Origin: JADJYF01 sp965278995
GTDB lineage: Bacteria; Pseudomonadota; Gammaproteobacteria; Ga0077536
Assembly (NCBI GenBank): GCA_965278995.1
Contig: OZ257136.1
Location: forward strand, 1,426,001 to 1,490,000
Direction: 5' to 3'
DNA length: 64,000 nt
The notes beneath the pieces are model-generated. The model did not search any database. It saw nothing but the letters and a program-made list of their open reading frames with translations, and was not told the DNA's origin. The first letter of the stretch is position 1. Each line of letters opens with the position of its first letter. The translations under genes were made by a program, and so were the position numbers. This document shows positions 34,047 through 43,638 of this stretch, in pieces.

Positions 34047-35030
34047 ATGAGAGCGCGTTCGACGATGAGTACACCGATAAAACACATCATCAACGAAGGC
34101 CCGTGGCACAGCTTCCGGTTTTCCGGCGAAGTGCTTCCCTTCACCGGCGATGAACCCGCAGAGCGCAATATCGTCTCGGATTCGACGAAGCTGCGCATTG
34201 CCAACGCACTCCAGTGCAGTCTGCACGTGCGTGACGTCGTCAAAGGCTTCGCCCGCGAAGTACGGCGTATTGTCAGAGGCGTCTCGGTCCGCTATCGCAA
34301 CAATCCGCATCGCATGGCGATCGACGACGGGGCGCGGGAACTTAATCGATATAGTTACGAATTGAATCTGGTCGGAAAGTATCTCGGCGAAGTCACGTTC
34401 TCGCGGAACGATCCGCTGCAGGAAAACGAACTCGAAGTACTCGAGGTCATTCTGTGCACGCTCATCTACCCGCTGCGTAACGCGCTGCAGTACGAGCGCG
34501 CACTCAAGATTGCGCTGAAAGACCCACTGACCGGTGTGAGTAACCGCGCAACGATGGGCGGGCACCTGACCCAGCACATCTCGCTCGCACAACGGCAAGC
34601 ATCAGATCTATCGCTGCTGATGATCGATATCGACCGATTCAAAAGCATCAACGACCGCTACGGGCACATCGTCGGTGACGTGGTGTTGACCAAAGTCGCT
34701 TCGCATATCGTCAAGTGCACCCGCACGAGCGATGGGGTATTCCGCTACGGCGGTGAAGAATTCGTCGTCGTGTTGCCGAATACGGGAACTGCCGGCGCCG
34801 AGCTGCTCGCCGAACGCATTCGCGGAGAGATTGAACAGATGACGCTGGAATCACTGCCTGCAACTGTGCAGGTGACTGTCAGTGTCGGTGTCGCCCACTA
34901 TCTGGCAGGTGAGTCGCAGCTTGATCTCCTGCAGCGCGCCGACGATGTTCTGCTTGCTGCAAAACGCAGCGGGCGCAACCGGGTCGTCGTTGCGACAGTC
35001 AATCCACAGACCCTGTCATCAGCTGGCTGA
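34047..35030 (+). CDS. diguanylate cyclase (GGDEF domain)
   Basis: A 327-residue soluble protein. The C-terminal GGDEF domain (about 155-318) has DPLTGVSNRATM, the metal-binding DIDRFKSINDRYGH, the active motif GGEEF and an upstream RTSD five residues before it, which is an inhibitory I-site. It should make c-di-GMP and be product-inhibited. The N-terminal 150 residues have no membrane segment and no domain I recognise; they end in a helical linker (LRNALQYERALKIAL). The second ATG at 34065 is an alternative start. Its last 32 bp overlap the convergent ligA. Confidence 0.92.
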   Translation: MRARSTMSTPIKHIINEGPWHSFRFSGEVLPFTGDEPAERNIVSDSTKLRIANALQCSLHVRDVVKGFAREVRRIVRGVSVRYRNNPHRMAIDDGARELNRYSYELNLVGKYLGEVTFSRNDPLQENELEVLEVILCTLIYPLRNALQYERALKIALKDPLTGVSNRATMGGHLTQHISLAQRQASDLSLLMIDIDRFKSINDRYGHIVGDVVLTKVASHIVKCTRTSDGVFRYGGEEFVVVLPNTGTAGAELLAERIRGEIEQMTLESLPATVQVTVSVGVAHYLAGESQLDLLQRADDVLLAAKRSGRNRVVVATVNPQTLSSAG

Positions 35031-36996
35031 GCATCTCCGGCCTGGCGAGTAGCGCAAGGAGCTGCGGCTCGCCCAGTACAGGCACACCCAGCGCTTCGGC
35101 TTTGGTAAGTTTGCTGCCGGCCTCGGCGCCGGCGATGACGAAAGTCGTCTTGGCGGAGACCGAACCCGCTACACGGGCGCCTAACGATTGCAGCGCTTCT
35201 TTTGCAACGTCGCGCGTCAACGAAGTCAATGTACCCGTGAGCACACAGATTACGCCGCTGAGCGGCGCTGCTTCCGCTGCCGGCTGACCTTCGTGCTCCT
35301 GCCAGTGCACGCCATTGGCAAGAAGACTGGCAATGAGTTCGTTGTTCATCGGCTCGGCAAACCAGTCCACAATGCTGCGAGCGACAACCGGACCGATATC
35401 TTCGATCGCTTCCAGTTGTTCGGCGTTGGCGTTCGCTATGCGCGCAACTGAGCCTAGCGATCTCGCCAGATTGACCGCCGTCGCTTCGCCAACTTCGTGG
35501 ATCCCGAGCGCGAACAGCAGTCGTGGGAGCGTCGTTTGTCGCGACTGCGCGATGGACTCGAGCAGACGCGCCGCTGATTTATCGCCCATGCGATCGAGTG
35601 CGGCGAGCGCTGCCGGTTCGAGCCGGTAAAGATCAGCGGGCGTTTCGACCAACTGCTCACGGACCAGCTGCAATACGACCTTATCGCCGAGCCCGGCGAT
35701 ATCCATCGCCCGCCGCGAGGCGAAATGTGTGATCTGCTGGACGCGGCGGGCCAGGTCCTGTTCGGGCACTGTCTCCGGCGGCACATAGGCTTCGGTGCCC
35801 GGTGGGCGCTTTTCCAGCACCACGCGCACGATTTCGGGAATGACATCGCCGGCCCGTCGAACGACAACGGTGTCTCCGACGCGGACATCCTTGCGGCGGA
35901 TCTCGTCCGCATTGTGCAGTGTCGCATTGGTGACCGTCACCCCGCCAACAAAGACCGGCTCGAGCCGCGCGACCGGCGTCAGTTGCCCGGTACGCCCAAC
36001 CTGGACCTCGATAGCCAGCACCTGGGTCTCGCGTTCTTCAGGCGGAAACTTGAATGCGACTGCCCATCGCGGCGCGCGCGCTATGCTTCCGAGCTGCTCC
36101 TGCTGGGCCAGTGCATTGACTTTGAACACGACGCCGTCGATTTCATACGGCAGTTTCGCGCGCCTCTCAGCGAATTCGGCGTACTGATCGAGGCAGGCCT
36201 GCAGGCTGTCCAGCAGCCGTGTTTCGGGCGAGACCCTGAGTCCCAACGATTTCAACCAGGCCAGCAGGGCGAATTGCGTGGCTGGTCGTGCGTCGCCATC
36301 GCATTCGCCAATACCATAGCAATACAGCGTCAATGGCCGTCCTGCCGTCACTCTGGCGTCGAGCTGGCGCAAACTGCCAGCTGCAGCGTTGCGCGGGTTG
36401 ACGAACGGTTTTGCGCCGTTTTCGAGCTGGCGTTCGTTCATCGCCGCGAATCCGCGTTTTTCCATGTAAATCTCGCCGCGGACTTCCAGACGTTCCGGGG
36501 GATTGTCGGCGTGCAGCGCCAGCGGTACGGCGCGTATGGTCCTGACGTTCGCTGTGACATCCTCACCGTTGGTGCCGTCGCCGCGCGTGGCCGCACGCAC
36601 CAGGATTCCGTGTTCGTAGAGCAGACTGATGGCAAGACCATCGAGTTTGGTCTCTGCCACGAACTCGACCGCCACCCCACCGAGCAACGTTGTCACACGC
36701 CGATGAAAATCGCTGAACCCGTCGGCATCGAAAACGTTGGCCAGCGACAGCATCGGCTGTGCATGAGTGACCGTGGAGAACTGCGCGGCTGGCGCGGCAC
36801 CGACCCGCTGCGTAGGCGAATTGGCTTGAACCAGTTCCGGAAATTCCTGCTCCAGCGTCTCGAGTTCGCGCAGCAGCTCATCGTATTCGGCATCTGTGAT
36901 CAGAGGGTCATCATGTACGTAGTACTGGCGATTGTTGCGTTCGATCTCGGCCCTGAGCTCGGCCGCGCGCACGCGTTCGCGTTCAGTGAGCGGCAT
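34999..36996 (-). CDS. ligA: NAD-dependent DNA ligase lacking the zinc finger
   Basis: A 665-residue LigA with the N-terminal Ia domain, the adenylation lysine K117 in AETKLDGLAI, an OB fold (RTGQLTPVARLEPV), HhH repeats and a C-terminal BRCT domain (GVICVLTGTLTSLTRDVAKEAL). Between GTEAYVPPET and HFASRRAMDIAGLGDK the family normally has about 27 residues with four zinc-binding cysteines. Here only about eight residues (VPEQDLAR) remain and no cysteine. The frame is intact. The ATG at 36996 gives the usual N-terminus and overlaps zipA by 14 bp. Order smc-zipA-ligA is the gammaproteobacterial one. Confidence 0.95.
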   Translation of the reverse strand: MPLTERERVRAAELRAEIERNNRQYYVHDDPLITDAEYDELLRELETLEQEFPELVQANSPTQRVGAAPAAQFSTVTHAQPMLSLANVFDADGFSDFHRRVTTLLGGVAVEFVAETKLDGLAISLLYEHGILVRAATRGDGTNGEDVTANVRTIRAVPLALHADNPPERLEVRGEIYMEKRGFAAMNERQLENGAKPFVNPRNAAAGSLRQLDARVTAGRPLTLYCYGIGECDGDARPATQFALLAWLKSLGLRVSPETRLLDSLQACLDQYAEFAERRAKLPYEIDGVVFKVNALAQQEQLGSIARAPRWAVAFKFPPEERETQVLAIEVQVGRTGQLTPVARLEPVFVGGVTVTNATLHNADEIRRKDVRVGDTVVVRRAGDVIPEIVRVVLEKRPPGTEAYVPPETVPEQDLARRVQQITHFASRRAMDIAGLGDKVVLQLVREQLVETPADLYRLEPAALAALDRMGDKSAARLLESIAQSRQTTLPRLLFALGIHEVGEATAVNLARSLGSVARIANANAEQLEAIEDIGPVVARSIVDWFAEPMNNELIASLLANGVHWQEHEGQPAAEAAPLSGVICVLTGTLTSLTRDVAKEALQSLGARVAGSVSAKTTFVIAGAEAGSKLTKAEALGVPVLGEPQLLALLARPEMLSQLMTGSVD

Positions 36997-37933
36997 GGCC
37001 AAAACGAGCTGCCCGACCACGCAGGCGCGCGATGGCTTTGGAATCCAGGCGTGCTTGCGGTGTTGCGTAAAGTTCAGCGCCTACGATTTCTGTCAGGCGC
37101 TGAGCGGTATTCAACAACAGCTCGAACGCAACCGGGCCATCGAGGGCACACGGCAACTGCAGAAACAGGGCGACACCGGCCGTTCGAAATGCCTCGATTC
37201 GGGCGAGATCGAAGGTGCCTGGTTCGAACATGTTAGCGGCGCTGAAAACCGCCTTTTCGCATTTCAGTTCACCCGCGCCGAAATGATGGAAAATCGACAT
37301 CTCGCCATGTTGCATGCCGACTGCGTTGAACGCCCGAACGAGTGCCGGACCGCCTATCGGCTGAGCTTCGCGGGCCCGCACGTAGAGCATGATCAGACCA
37401 TCATCGGGCGGCAGCGTTTCTGCTGGACCGGATGCCGACCGCGATGCCGATCTCGACGAACGTGGCGACGCTGCTGCGGTTTCAGGTGCGCCGAACATAT
37501 CGAGCTGATCGGTTCGCCGTCGCGCGTTGCTAGGTTCCGGCGCAACGACGGCGTCGTTACGCACGACCGGCAGTTCCTCCAGAGCCCGATCCTGCGGTGG
37601 CAGAATGACATCCGGTGGGAGCGAAAGACGTGGTTCCACCGGCGTCGATCCGCGCGGTGCGCGACCGGCCGGAGCGGCTGACGGTGGCTGAATGCGAGGC
37701 GTCGACGGCTTGACCACGATCTGCCAGTTGTCGCCCCCTGCATCGTCCCGGTCATCGGCGCCGTCGAGGGCCGACGGTTCGTCATGATCGAGAATGACGT
37801 CCGGGATCTCCATCCGCGCGAAGCGTCTGTCGTAGGTGACCCGCGAATCCTGTTTGCGTTTGCGCACACCGAAGAAATAGACGGCAGCGACTATGAGCAC
37901 GCCGATGATGATGAGCAACGTACGCAAGGACAT
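36983..37933 (-). CDS. zipA: cell division protein ZipA
   Basis: A 316-residue inner-membrane protein that tethers FtsZ. The N-terminal membrane anchor is TLLIIIGVLIVAAVYFFGV, followed by a charged segment (RKRKQDSRVTYD) and a long proline/serine/alanine-rich linker. The C-terminal FtsZ-binding domain (about 170-300) contains LIMLYVRAREAQPIGGPALV and HFGAGELKCEKAVFSAANMFEPG. Location between smc and ligA supports the call. Confidence 0.92.
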   Translation of the reverse strand: MSLRTLLIIIGVLIVAAVYFFGVRKRKQDSRVTYDRRFARMEIPDVILDHDEPSALDGADDRDDAGGDNWQIVVKPSTPRIQPPSAAPAGRAPRGSTPVEPRLSLPPDVILPPQDRALEELPVVRNDAVVAPEPSNARRRTDQLDMFGAPETAAASPRSSRSASRSASGPAETLPPDDGLIMLYVRAREAQPIGGPALVRAFNAVGMQHGEMSIFHHFGAGELKCEKAVFSAANMFEPGTFDLARIEAFRTAGVALFLQLPCALDGPVAFELLLNTAQRLTEIVGAELYATPQARLDSKAIARLRGRAARFGHAAH

Positions 37934-37966
37934 GGCAGCGCCTGACGGCTTGCGTCCGGCCCGGAC

Positions 37967-40900
37967 TCAGGCTGTCGCCGCGAGTTGCACGGCTTCTTCC
38001 ATGTTGACCGAAACCAGCCGCGACACGCCCGCTTCCTGCATCGTGACGCCGATCAGCTGCTCGGCGATTTCCATCGTGATCTTGTTGTGCGTGACATAAA
38101 TGAACTGCACATTCTTGGCCATCGATTGCAGCATCTCGGTCAGGCGCACGACATTCGAATCGTCGAGCGGTGCATCGACTTCGTCGAGCAGGCAGAACGG
38201 TGCCGGATTCAATTCGAAAATCGAGAAGACGAACGCCAGCGCTGTGAGCGCTTTCTCGCCACCCGACAACAGGTGGATGTTGCTGTTGCGTTTGCCGGGC
38301 GGCCGGGCCATGACGGTGACGCCGGTTTCAAGCAGGTCGTCGCCGGTCATCTCGAGATAAGCGTGCCCGCCGCCAAACAGGACTGGGAACATTGCCTGCA
38401 GCCCGTTATTGACCTTGTCGAACGTTTCCTTGAAGCGAGTGCGGGTCTCGCGATCGATCTTGCGAATCGCTTCCAGCAGCGTGTCCAGCGCCTCGGTCAG
38501 GTCTGCGTTCTGCTTGTCGAGATAGTCCTTGCGTTCCGAGAGCTGGGTGAATTCTTCGATGGCGGCAAGATTGATCGGCCCGAGTCTGGCAATCCGGCTG
38601 GCGACCGATTCCAGTTCGAGCTGCACGGCCGCTTCGTCGTCGTTTTCGCCCAGTGCGGCAGTCACCGTCTCGAACTCCTCGCCGGTCTGCGCGAAGCGAC
38701 TCATCAATTCCTGCTGGCGGACTTCGAGTGCGCGCTGATCGAGCCGCGCCTGTTCGAGGCGCTGCTGCTTTTCGGCAATGGCCTGCTCGATGGCGGATTT
38801 CGTCGAAGTCGCCTGGCGCATCGTGTCGTCCAACGCGTTCAGTGCCTGGCGCGCTGAGGTCAGCCGATGGTCGGCCGCCAATCGCGCTGCGAGCGCGGCT
38901 TCCAGCGCTGTGCCCATTTCTGCGCGCGGCGGCACCGCTGCGGCGATGGCCGTTTCGATCCCGGCACAGCGCTGGCTGGCCTGCGCCAGGGCCTGGGCAT
39001 TTCGCTGACCGGCCTCTTCCAGTGTCAGGCGTCGCGCTCGAAGTTGTTCAAGATTGAGTTCGAGGCCATGCGCCTGATCGCGTACTTCGCGCCAGCGCAG
39101 GCGAACTTCATCCAGTTCCCGCTGCACGGAATTGCGGGTCTCGGCCAGCGCCTCACGCTGGTCGGCGTGCTGGTTCATTTCGCGTTCGGCCTGGACCCGT
39201 TCCTGGCGCAGCAGTTCGATGGTTTCACGCTGTTCGGCATGGCTCAGTGCCAGCCGTTCGAGCTCAGCGGCAACATCGGCCGCACGAGCCTGGCGGCGCT
39301 GGCATTCCGCTTCCAGGCGGCTCAACTCGTCGCGCTGACGGGCAGTCTCCGCCAGCAGCGTTTCGAGCTGCTCGCTGGTGCTCTGCTCATCGGTCTCCGT
39401 GTCACGTTGGCGCTGCTGCGCCTGCGCCAGCTGCGCGCGCAGATTGGCGGTCTGCTCGTCGTGCATTTCGACCCTGGCAGCGAGCTCGGCGAGCTGTCGT
39501 TCCCGCGCCAGTATCCCTTCGCTCTGTGCGCCACGACCCGGGCGTTGCAACCAGTTGTGACCGAGCAGCGTACCGTCGGCCAGCACGACCAGCGCAGCGG
39601 CGGGGATCTCGGTGCGCAAGGCACTGGCCGCAGCAAGATCATCGGCGACATATATGTTATCCAGCAGCGGCCCAAGATCGACTCGACTGCGGACCTTGGT
39701 TGCCAGGCGTCGCGGGTCGACCCCCTGCGTTGCCGCCGTGGCCGTGGCCGACATTTCGATGACGGTAACGCTGGCTGCCGCTAGCGCACTGGCCGAGCCG
39801 GTGGCAATCCGGCCGATGAGCTGCTGGCCGCAGATAGCGCCGAGTGGAATGCGCAGCGCAACTTCGAGCGCCCGTTCCCAGCCTGCTTCGATGTCGACGT
39901 ATTCCGCCAGACGCGTCAGGTCGTCGATACCATGATTGTGGCAGAACGCCTCGATCGCTTCCTGATCGTCACCATAAGCGGCTTCCTGCAGCGCGCGCAG
40001 CGAGGCCAGCCGGCCACGCTGTTCTTCCAGCAGGATTTGATGTTCGTGCAGCGCTGCGCCGAGCGCCTGATTGGCGCCGCGGCTTTGCGACAGATTGGCG
40101 CGAAGCGCATTCCGTGCGGTGCTCAACTGCCCTTTGTGATTCTCGGCGACCTGCAGTTCTGCCCGAAGCTGATCAATCCGCGCAACGAGGTCGGTCGTAA
40201 CGTGCTTCTCAACTTCGGCGTCGAGTGCGCGCGTGCGATTTTCGGCTGCGGCGAGCGCGCTGAGCAGCGCTTCCAGACGCACTTGCGCGCCGTGCTCGCG
40301 CTGCGCCAACGTGGTGTGCTGCCGGTTGAACGCATCCCACTCGTGCTGCCATTGTTCCAGTCGAACTTCAACCGCCTTCATCGTTTCAGCTGACGCCTGA
40401 GCATCGCCCTGCAGACGGGCCAGCTGCGGCTCGACCTCACGCATTCGCGCAACGGAACTCTCCAATTGCGTTGCGTCTATTGCCATCCCGCGCGTGAGCT
40501 CGTCCTGCGTGCGGCGACCGGCCTCCAGATCGCGCGCCAGCGATTGCTCGCGTTCGTCGGCGTGCTTCAGCGCCTGTTCGAGCCGCGAGATATCGGCACT
40601 GTGGGCATAGAACTCCGACTGCACCGCATTGAACGACTCAGTCGCGCCGTTATGTGCTTCACGCGCTGCGACCTGTTCCGCTTCGACACTGCGCAGCCGC
40701 GCGACTTCCGCTTCAAGTTCAGTGGCGCGCTGCTCGGCATCGCGTTGACTGCGTTGTCTGTCAGTATCCAGTGCCCGCCAGCGGACGGCGAGGCCGCGCG
40801 CGTTCAGCCGGCGCTCGTCGGTTTTGAGCAGTTGATAGCGTTCGGCTGCGCGCGCCTGGCGCTGCAGATGCGAGAGCTGTTTGCCGAGTTCATCGCGAAT

Positions 40901-41488
40901 ATCGGTCAGACGCTCGATGTTCTCGTTCGCATGACGCATGCGAGTCTCGGTCTCGCGACGACGCTCCTTGTATTTGGAGATCCCTGCCGCTTCTTCGAGA
41001 AACGCGCGCAATTCCTCTGGTTTTGCTTCAATCACCCGAGAAATGGTGCCCTGTTCGATAATCGAATAACCGCGCGCACCGATGCCGGTGCCGAGAAACA
41101 CGTTGGTGATGTCTTTACGCCGGCAGCGTGCGCCGTTCAGGAAATAGGACGAAATGCCATCGCGGGCGATGGTCCGTTTGACCGAAATTTCGCCGAATCC
41201 GGCATACTGCCCGCCCAACGTGCCGTCGCTGTTGTCGAAAATGATCTCGGTCATGGCCTGGCTGACCGGCTTGCGCGTATTGGAGCCGTTGAAGATGACA
41301 TCGGCCATCGAGTCACCGCGCAGATGCTTGGCCGAACTTTCGCCCATCACCCACATCAATGCATCGATGATGTTGGACTTGCCGCAGCCATTCGGCCCGA
41401 CGATGCCGGTGAGGTTGCCGGGGACGCTGATCGACGTGGGATCGACGAACGATTTAAAGCCTGCTAGCTTGATTCGGTTGATACGCAT
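37967..41488 (-). CDS. smc: chromosome segregation protein SMC
   Basis: A 1173-residue SMC ATPase. Walker A is GPNGCGKSNIIDALMWVMG, the C-terminal signature is HLLSGGEKALTALA and Walker B is FCLLDEVDAPLDD. Two long coiled-coil arms (about 170-500 and 670-1020) flank a hinge (about 510-650). The ATG at 41488 (MRINRIKLAGFKSF) is the family start; an upstream in-frame ATG adds 12 residues that do not match. scpA and scpB are not in the window. Confidence 0.97.
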   Translation of the reverse strand: MRINRIKLAGFKSFVDPTSISVPGNLTGIVGPNGCGKSNIIDALMWVMGESSAKHLRGDSMADVIFNGSNTRKPVSQAMTEIIFDNSDGTLGGQYAGFGEISVKRTIARDGISSYFLNGARCRRKDITNVFLGTGIGARGYSIIEQGTISRVIEAKPEELRAFLEEAAGISKYKERRRETETRMRHANENIERLTDIRDELGKQLSHLQRQARAAERYQLLKTDERRLNARGLAVRWRALDTDRQRSQRDAEQRATELEAEVARLRSVEAEQVAAREAHNGATESFNAVQSEFYAHSADISRLEQALKHADEREQSLARDLEAGRRTQDELTRGMAIDATQLESSVARMREVEPQLARLQGDAQASAETMKAVEVRLEQWQHEWDAFNRQHTTLAQREHGAQVRLEALLSALAAAENRTRALDAEVEKHVTTDLVARIDQLRAELQVAENHKGQLSTARNALRANLSQSRGANQALGAALHEHQILLEEQRGRLASLRALQEAAYGDDQEAIEAFCHNHGIDDLTRLAEYVDIEAGWERALEVALRIPLGAICGQQLIGRIATGSASALAAASVTVIEMSATATAATQGVDPRRLATKVRSRVDLGPLLDNIYVADDLAAASALRTEIPAAALVVLADGTLLGHNWLQRPGRGAQSEGILARERQLAELAARVEMHDEQTANLRAQLAQAQQRQRDTETDEQSTSEQLETLLAETARQRDELSRLEAECQRRQARAADVAAELERLALSHAEQRETIELLRQERVQAEREMNQHADQREALAETRNSVQRELDEVRLRWREVRDQAHGLELNLEQLRARRLTLEEAGQRNAQALAQASQRCAGIETAIAAAVPPRAEMGTALEAALAARLAADHRLTSARQALNALDDTMRQATSTKSAIEQAIAEKQQRLEQARLDQRALEVRQQELMSRFAQTGEEFETVTAALGENDDEAAVQLELESVASRIARLGPINLAAIEEFTQLSERKDYLDKQNADLTEALDTLLEAIRKIDRETRTRFKETFDKVNNGLQAMFPVLFGGGHAYLEMTGDDLLETGVTVMARPPGKRNSNIHLLSGGEKALTALAFVFSIFELNPAPFCLLDEVDAPLDDSNVVRLTEMLQSMAKNVQFIYVTHNKITMEIAEQLIGVTMQEAGVSRLVSVNMEEAVQLAATA

Positions 41489-41581
41489 GGGCGCACAGCA
41501 TACCCCATCGCGATCGCACGGCACAACGCTGCGCAGGCCCAGCGAGACATGGATTAATTAATTGATATTCATATAAAAAGC
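41489..41581. promoter_or_regulatory. divergent promoter region, smc and queF
   Basis: A 93-bp gap between divergent genes with an AT island at 41552-41579. For queF, TATAAA (41572-41577) ends four bases before the ATG and no Shine-Dalgarno sequence is visible, so queF could be leaderless or start from GATATT (41564-41569) with a very short leader. For smc, the minus strand has TTGTGC, 18 bp, TATGCT, a moderate match. Confidence 0.4.
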
Positions 41582-42001
41582 ATGACGACAGCGACACTGG
41601 AAAAGACCGGCTCGAACGCCCACCTGCTGCAGGTTTTCGCCAACCCCAAGCCGGACCGGGATTTCCTGATTAGCATCCGGCTGCCGGAATTTACCTGTCT
41701 GTGTCCAGTCACCGGGCAGCCCGATTTCGCCGAGATGGTGCTGGCCTATATCGCCGGCCCGCGGTGCGTGGAATTGAAATCACTGAAGCTGTATATCTGG
41801 TCATTTCGCGATCAGGGGGCGTATCACGAGGCGGTGACCAATCTAATACTCGACGACCTGATAGCGGTCTGCGCACCACGTTATGCGCGTCTGACCGCGG
41901 CGTTCAACGTGCGCGGCGGGACCTATCCGACGATTACGGCCGAGTATCGCGACCCGAGTTGGCTACCTGCCGCCGATTCAGTACTGCCACCGGCCATCTG
42001 A
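41582..42001 (+). CDS. queF: preQ1 synthase QueF (short YkvM type)
   Basis: A 139-residue NADPH-dependent 7-cyano-7-deazaguanine reductase in queuosine synthesis. The catalytic cysteine lies in FTCLCPVTGQPDFA, and ELKSLKLYIWSFRDQGAYHEAV is the QueF signature. It is the single-domain form, whereas E. coli QueF is the two-domain form. The stop overlaps the cysZ start by one base. Confidence 0.93.
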   Translation: MTTATLEKTGSNAHLLQVFANPKPDRDFLISIRLPEFTCLCPVTGQPDFAEMVLAYIAGPRCVELKSLKLYIWSFRDQGAYHEAVTNLILDDLIAVCAPRYARLTAAFNVRGGTYPTITAEYRDPSWLPAADSVLPPAI

Positions 42002-42744
42002 TGCGTCCCGGTTTCATCCAGGGGTTGCGCCATGTGTTGCATGGTTTCCGTCTGATCGTAAAGCCCGGGATCCGACGCTATGTCGCCATCCCGCTGGGCA
42101 TCAACATCACCGTGTTGCTGATCGCGCTGTGGAGCGTGGGCATGGCGGTGAATGCGCTGCTCGATCGTTATCTCGGCAGCTGGCCTGAATGGTTGCATGG
42201 TTTGATCTGGCTGATCTGTGTTGCGATCGCCGGGCTGTTCGTTTTTCTTTCGTTCGCGCTGGTCGCGAATATTGTCGCCAGTCCATTCAACAGTCTGCTC
42301 GCCGAAGCTGTCGAGGCGACCCTTATCGGTCGTACGCAAATGCCGGCGATCGATGCCGGCAAACTGCTGCGCGAGTTCGGGCGTAGCCTGTATGCCGAAG
42401 CGCGCAAGTTCCTTTACATCGCATTGCGCGCACTGCCTTTGGTGCTGTTGAGCCTCATCCCCGTGCTGAATCTGGCTGCACCGCCGCTGTGGTTTGCGTT
42501 TGGTGCATGGATGCTGGCGATGGAATATCTCGATTGTCCGCTCGGCAACCACGGAAGTTTCTTTCCAGCCGTCCTCACCAATCTTCGTCAGCACCGCGCG
42601 ATGGCACTCGGTTTCGGCAGTGGCGTGACCTTGCTGACCTTGACGCCTGTCCTGAATTTTGTGGCGATGCCGGTAGGCGTGGCCGGCGCGACCAGCCTGT
42701 ACTGCGCGCATTACGGACCCGCACCGGTGGCCGGCAATTCGTGA
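42001..42744 (+). CDS. cysZ: CysZ/EI24-family membrane protein
   Basis: A 247-residue membrane protein with four or more hydrophobic helices. It begins with RPGFIQGLRHVLHGFRLIVKPGIRRYVAIP and contains VASPFNSLLAEAVE and the glycine-poor PVLNLAAPPLWFAFGAWMLAMEYLDCPLGNH, typical of the CysZ sulfate-permease/EI24 family. It starts on the queF stop (1-bp overlap) and overlaps gluQ by 4 bp. Transport of sulfate is the family function in E. coli; no other cys gene is nearby. Confidence 0.85.
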   Translation: MRPGFIQGLRHVLHGFRLIVKPGIRRYVAIPLGINITVLLIALWSVGMAVNALLDRYLGSWPEWLHGLIWLICVAIAGLFVFLSFALVANIVASPFNSLLAEAVEATLIGRTQMPAIDAGKLLREFGRSLYAEARKFLYIALRALPLVLLSLIPVLNLAAPPLWFAFGAWMLAMEYLDCPLGNHGSFFPAVLTNLRQHRAMALGFGSGVTLLTLTPVLNFVAMPVGVAGATSLYCAHYGPAPVAGNS

Positions 42745-43631
42745 CGCCACCGACAGGGCGTTATGCGCCGACGCCCAGCGGGCCTCTGCATTTCGGTTCG
42801 GTCGTCGCCGCGGTCGGCAGCTATTTGAGTGCGCGCGCGGCCGGCGGTCGGTGGCTGCTGCGCATCGACGATCTCGACGGTCCGCGCGTTGCCGCGGACG
42901 CTGCCGACGAGATCCTGCGGACGCTGGCGGCTTTGGCGCTGAACTGGGACGGCGCGGTTGTGTACCAGAGCACACGCAGCGAAGCGTATCGTGAAGCGCT
43001 GGCAGAGCTCGGCCGACGCGCTCATCTGTTCGGCTGCCGTTGCACGCGTAGCCAGCTTGGAAGCGGCGCTTATCCCGGCACCTGTCGAGCGCGTTCGCCG
43101 CAACCCGGACTGGCGTGGCGCATCGAGGTCAACTCGCAGCTGATAACAATTGCCGACGGACTCCAAGGTCACTATCGCGAATGCCTGGCCGAGACGGTCG
43201 GCGATTTCGTCGTGCAACGGGCTGATGGTATTGCTGCTTACCACCTGGCCGTCGTCGTCGACGATGCCTGGTCGGGTGTCGACTCCGTCGTTCGCGGTGC
43301 CGACCTGCTGGCTTCGACACCGCGCCAGGTCTATCTGCAACAGGCTCTCGGTCTGCCGACTCCGGCCTATCTGCATCTGCCAGTCGTCGTCGATGCGAGC
43401 GGCGAGAAGCTCAGCAAACAGACCCACGCACCACCGGTCCGCCCCGAACATGCTGCCGATGCCCTCTTCCACGCGCTCTGTTTTCTCGGCCTCAACCCGC
43501 CGATGGAAGCATTGGGAGAAACACCGGCCACGTTGTTGCAATGGGCGCTTCCGAAGTGGTCAACGGTAAACCTGGATCCGCGAGCGCGGACTTATCGCTG
43601 GCGACCAGATGGCATCGCGGGCTCGGCGTAG
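42741..43631 (+). CDS. gluQ: glutamyl-Q tRNA(Asp) synthetase
   Basis: A 296-residue truncated GluRS paralogue (YadB) that attaches glutamate to queuosine in tRNA(Asp). It has GRYAPTPSGPLHFGSVVAAVG (HIGH equivalent HFGS), RIDDLDGPRVA, the cysteine motif FGCRCTRSQ with a later TCR, and the KLSKQ (KMSKS-like) signal. The anticodon-binding domain is absent, as expected. The GTG at 42741 overlaps the cysZ stop by 4 bp. Proximity to queF joins two queuosine steps. Confidence 0.93.
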   Translation: MTPPTGRYAPTPSGPLHFGSVVAAVGSYLSARAAGGRWLLRIDDLDGPRVAADAADEILRTLAALALNWDGAVVYQSTRSEAYREALAELGRRAHLFGCRCTRSQLGSGAYPGTCRARSPQPGLAWRIEVNSQLITIADGLQGHYRECLAETVGDFVVQRADGIAAYHLAVVVDDAWSGVDSVVRGADLLASTPRQVYLQQALGLPTPAYLHLPVVVDASGEKLSKQTHAPPVRPEHAADALFHALCFLGLNPPMEALGETPATLLQWALPKWSTVNLDPRARTYRWRPDGIAGSA

Positions 43632-43638
43632 CGGCGAT

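Noticed and set aside
35725..37236. A 503-residue open frame on the + strand opposite ligA
   Set aside because: Low-complexity, GC-driven antisense frame; the opposite strand encodes a full LigA.
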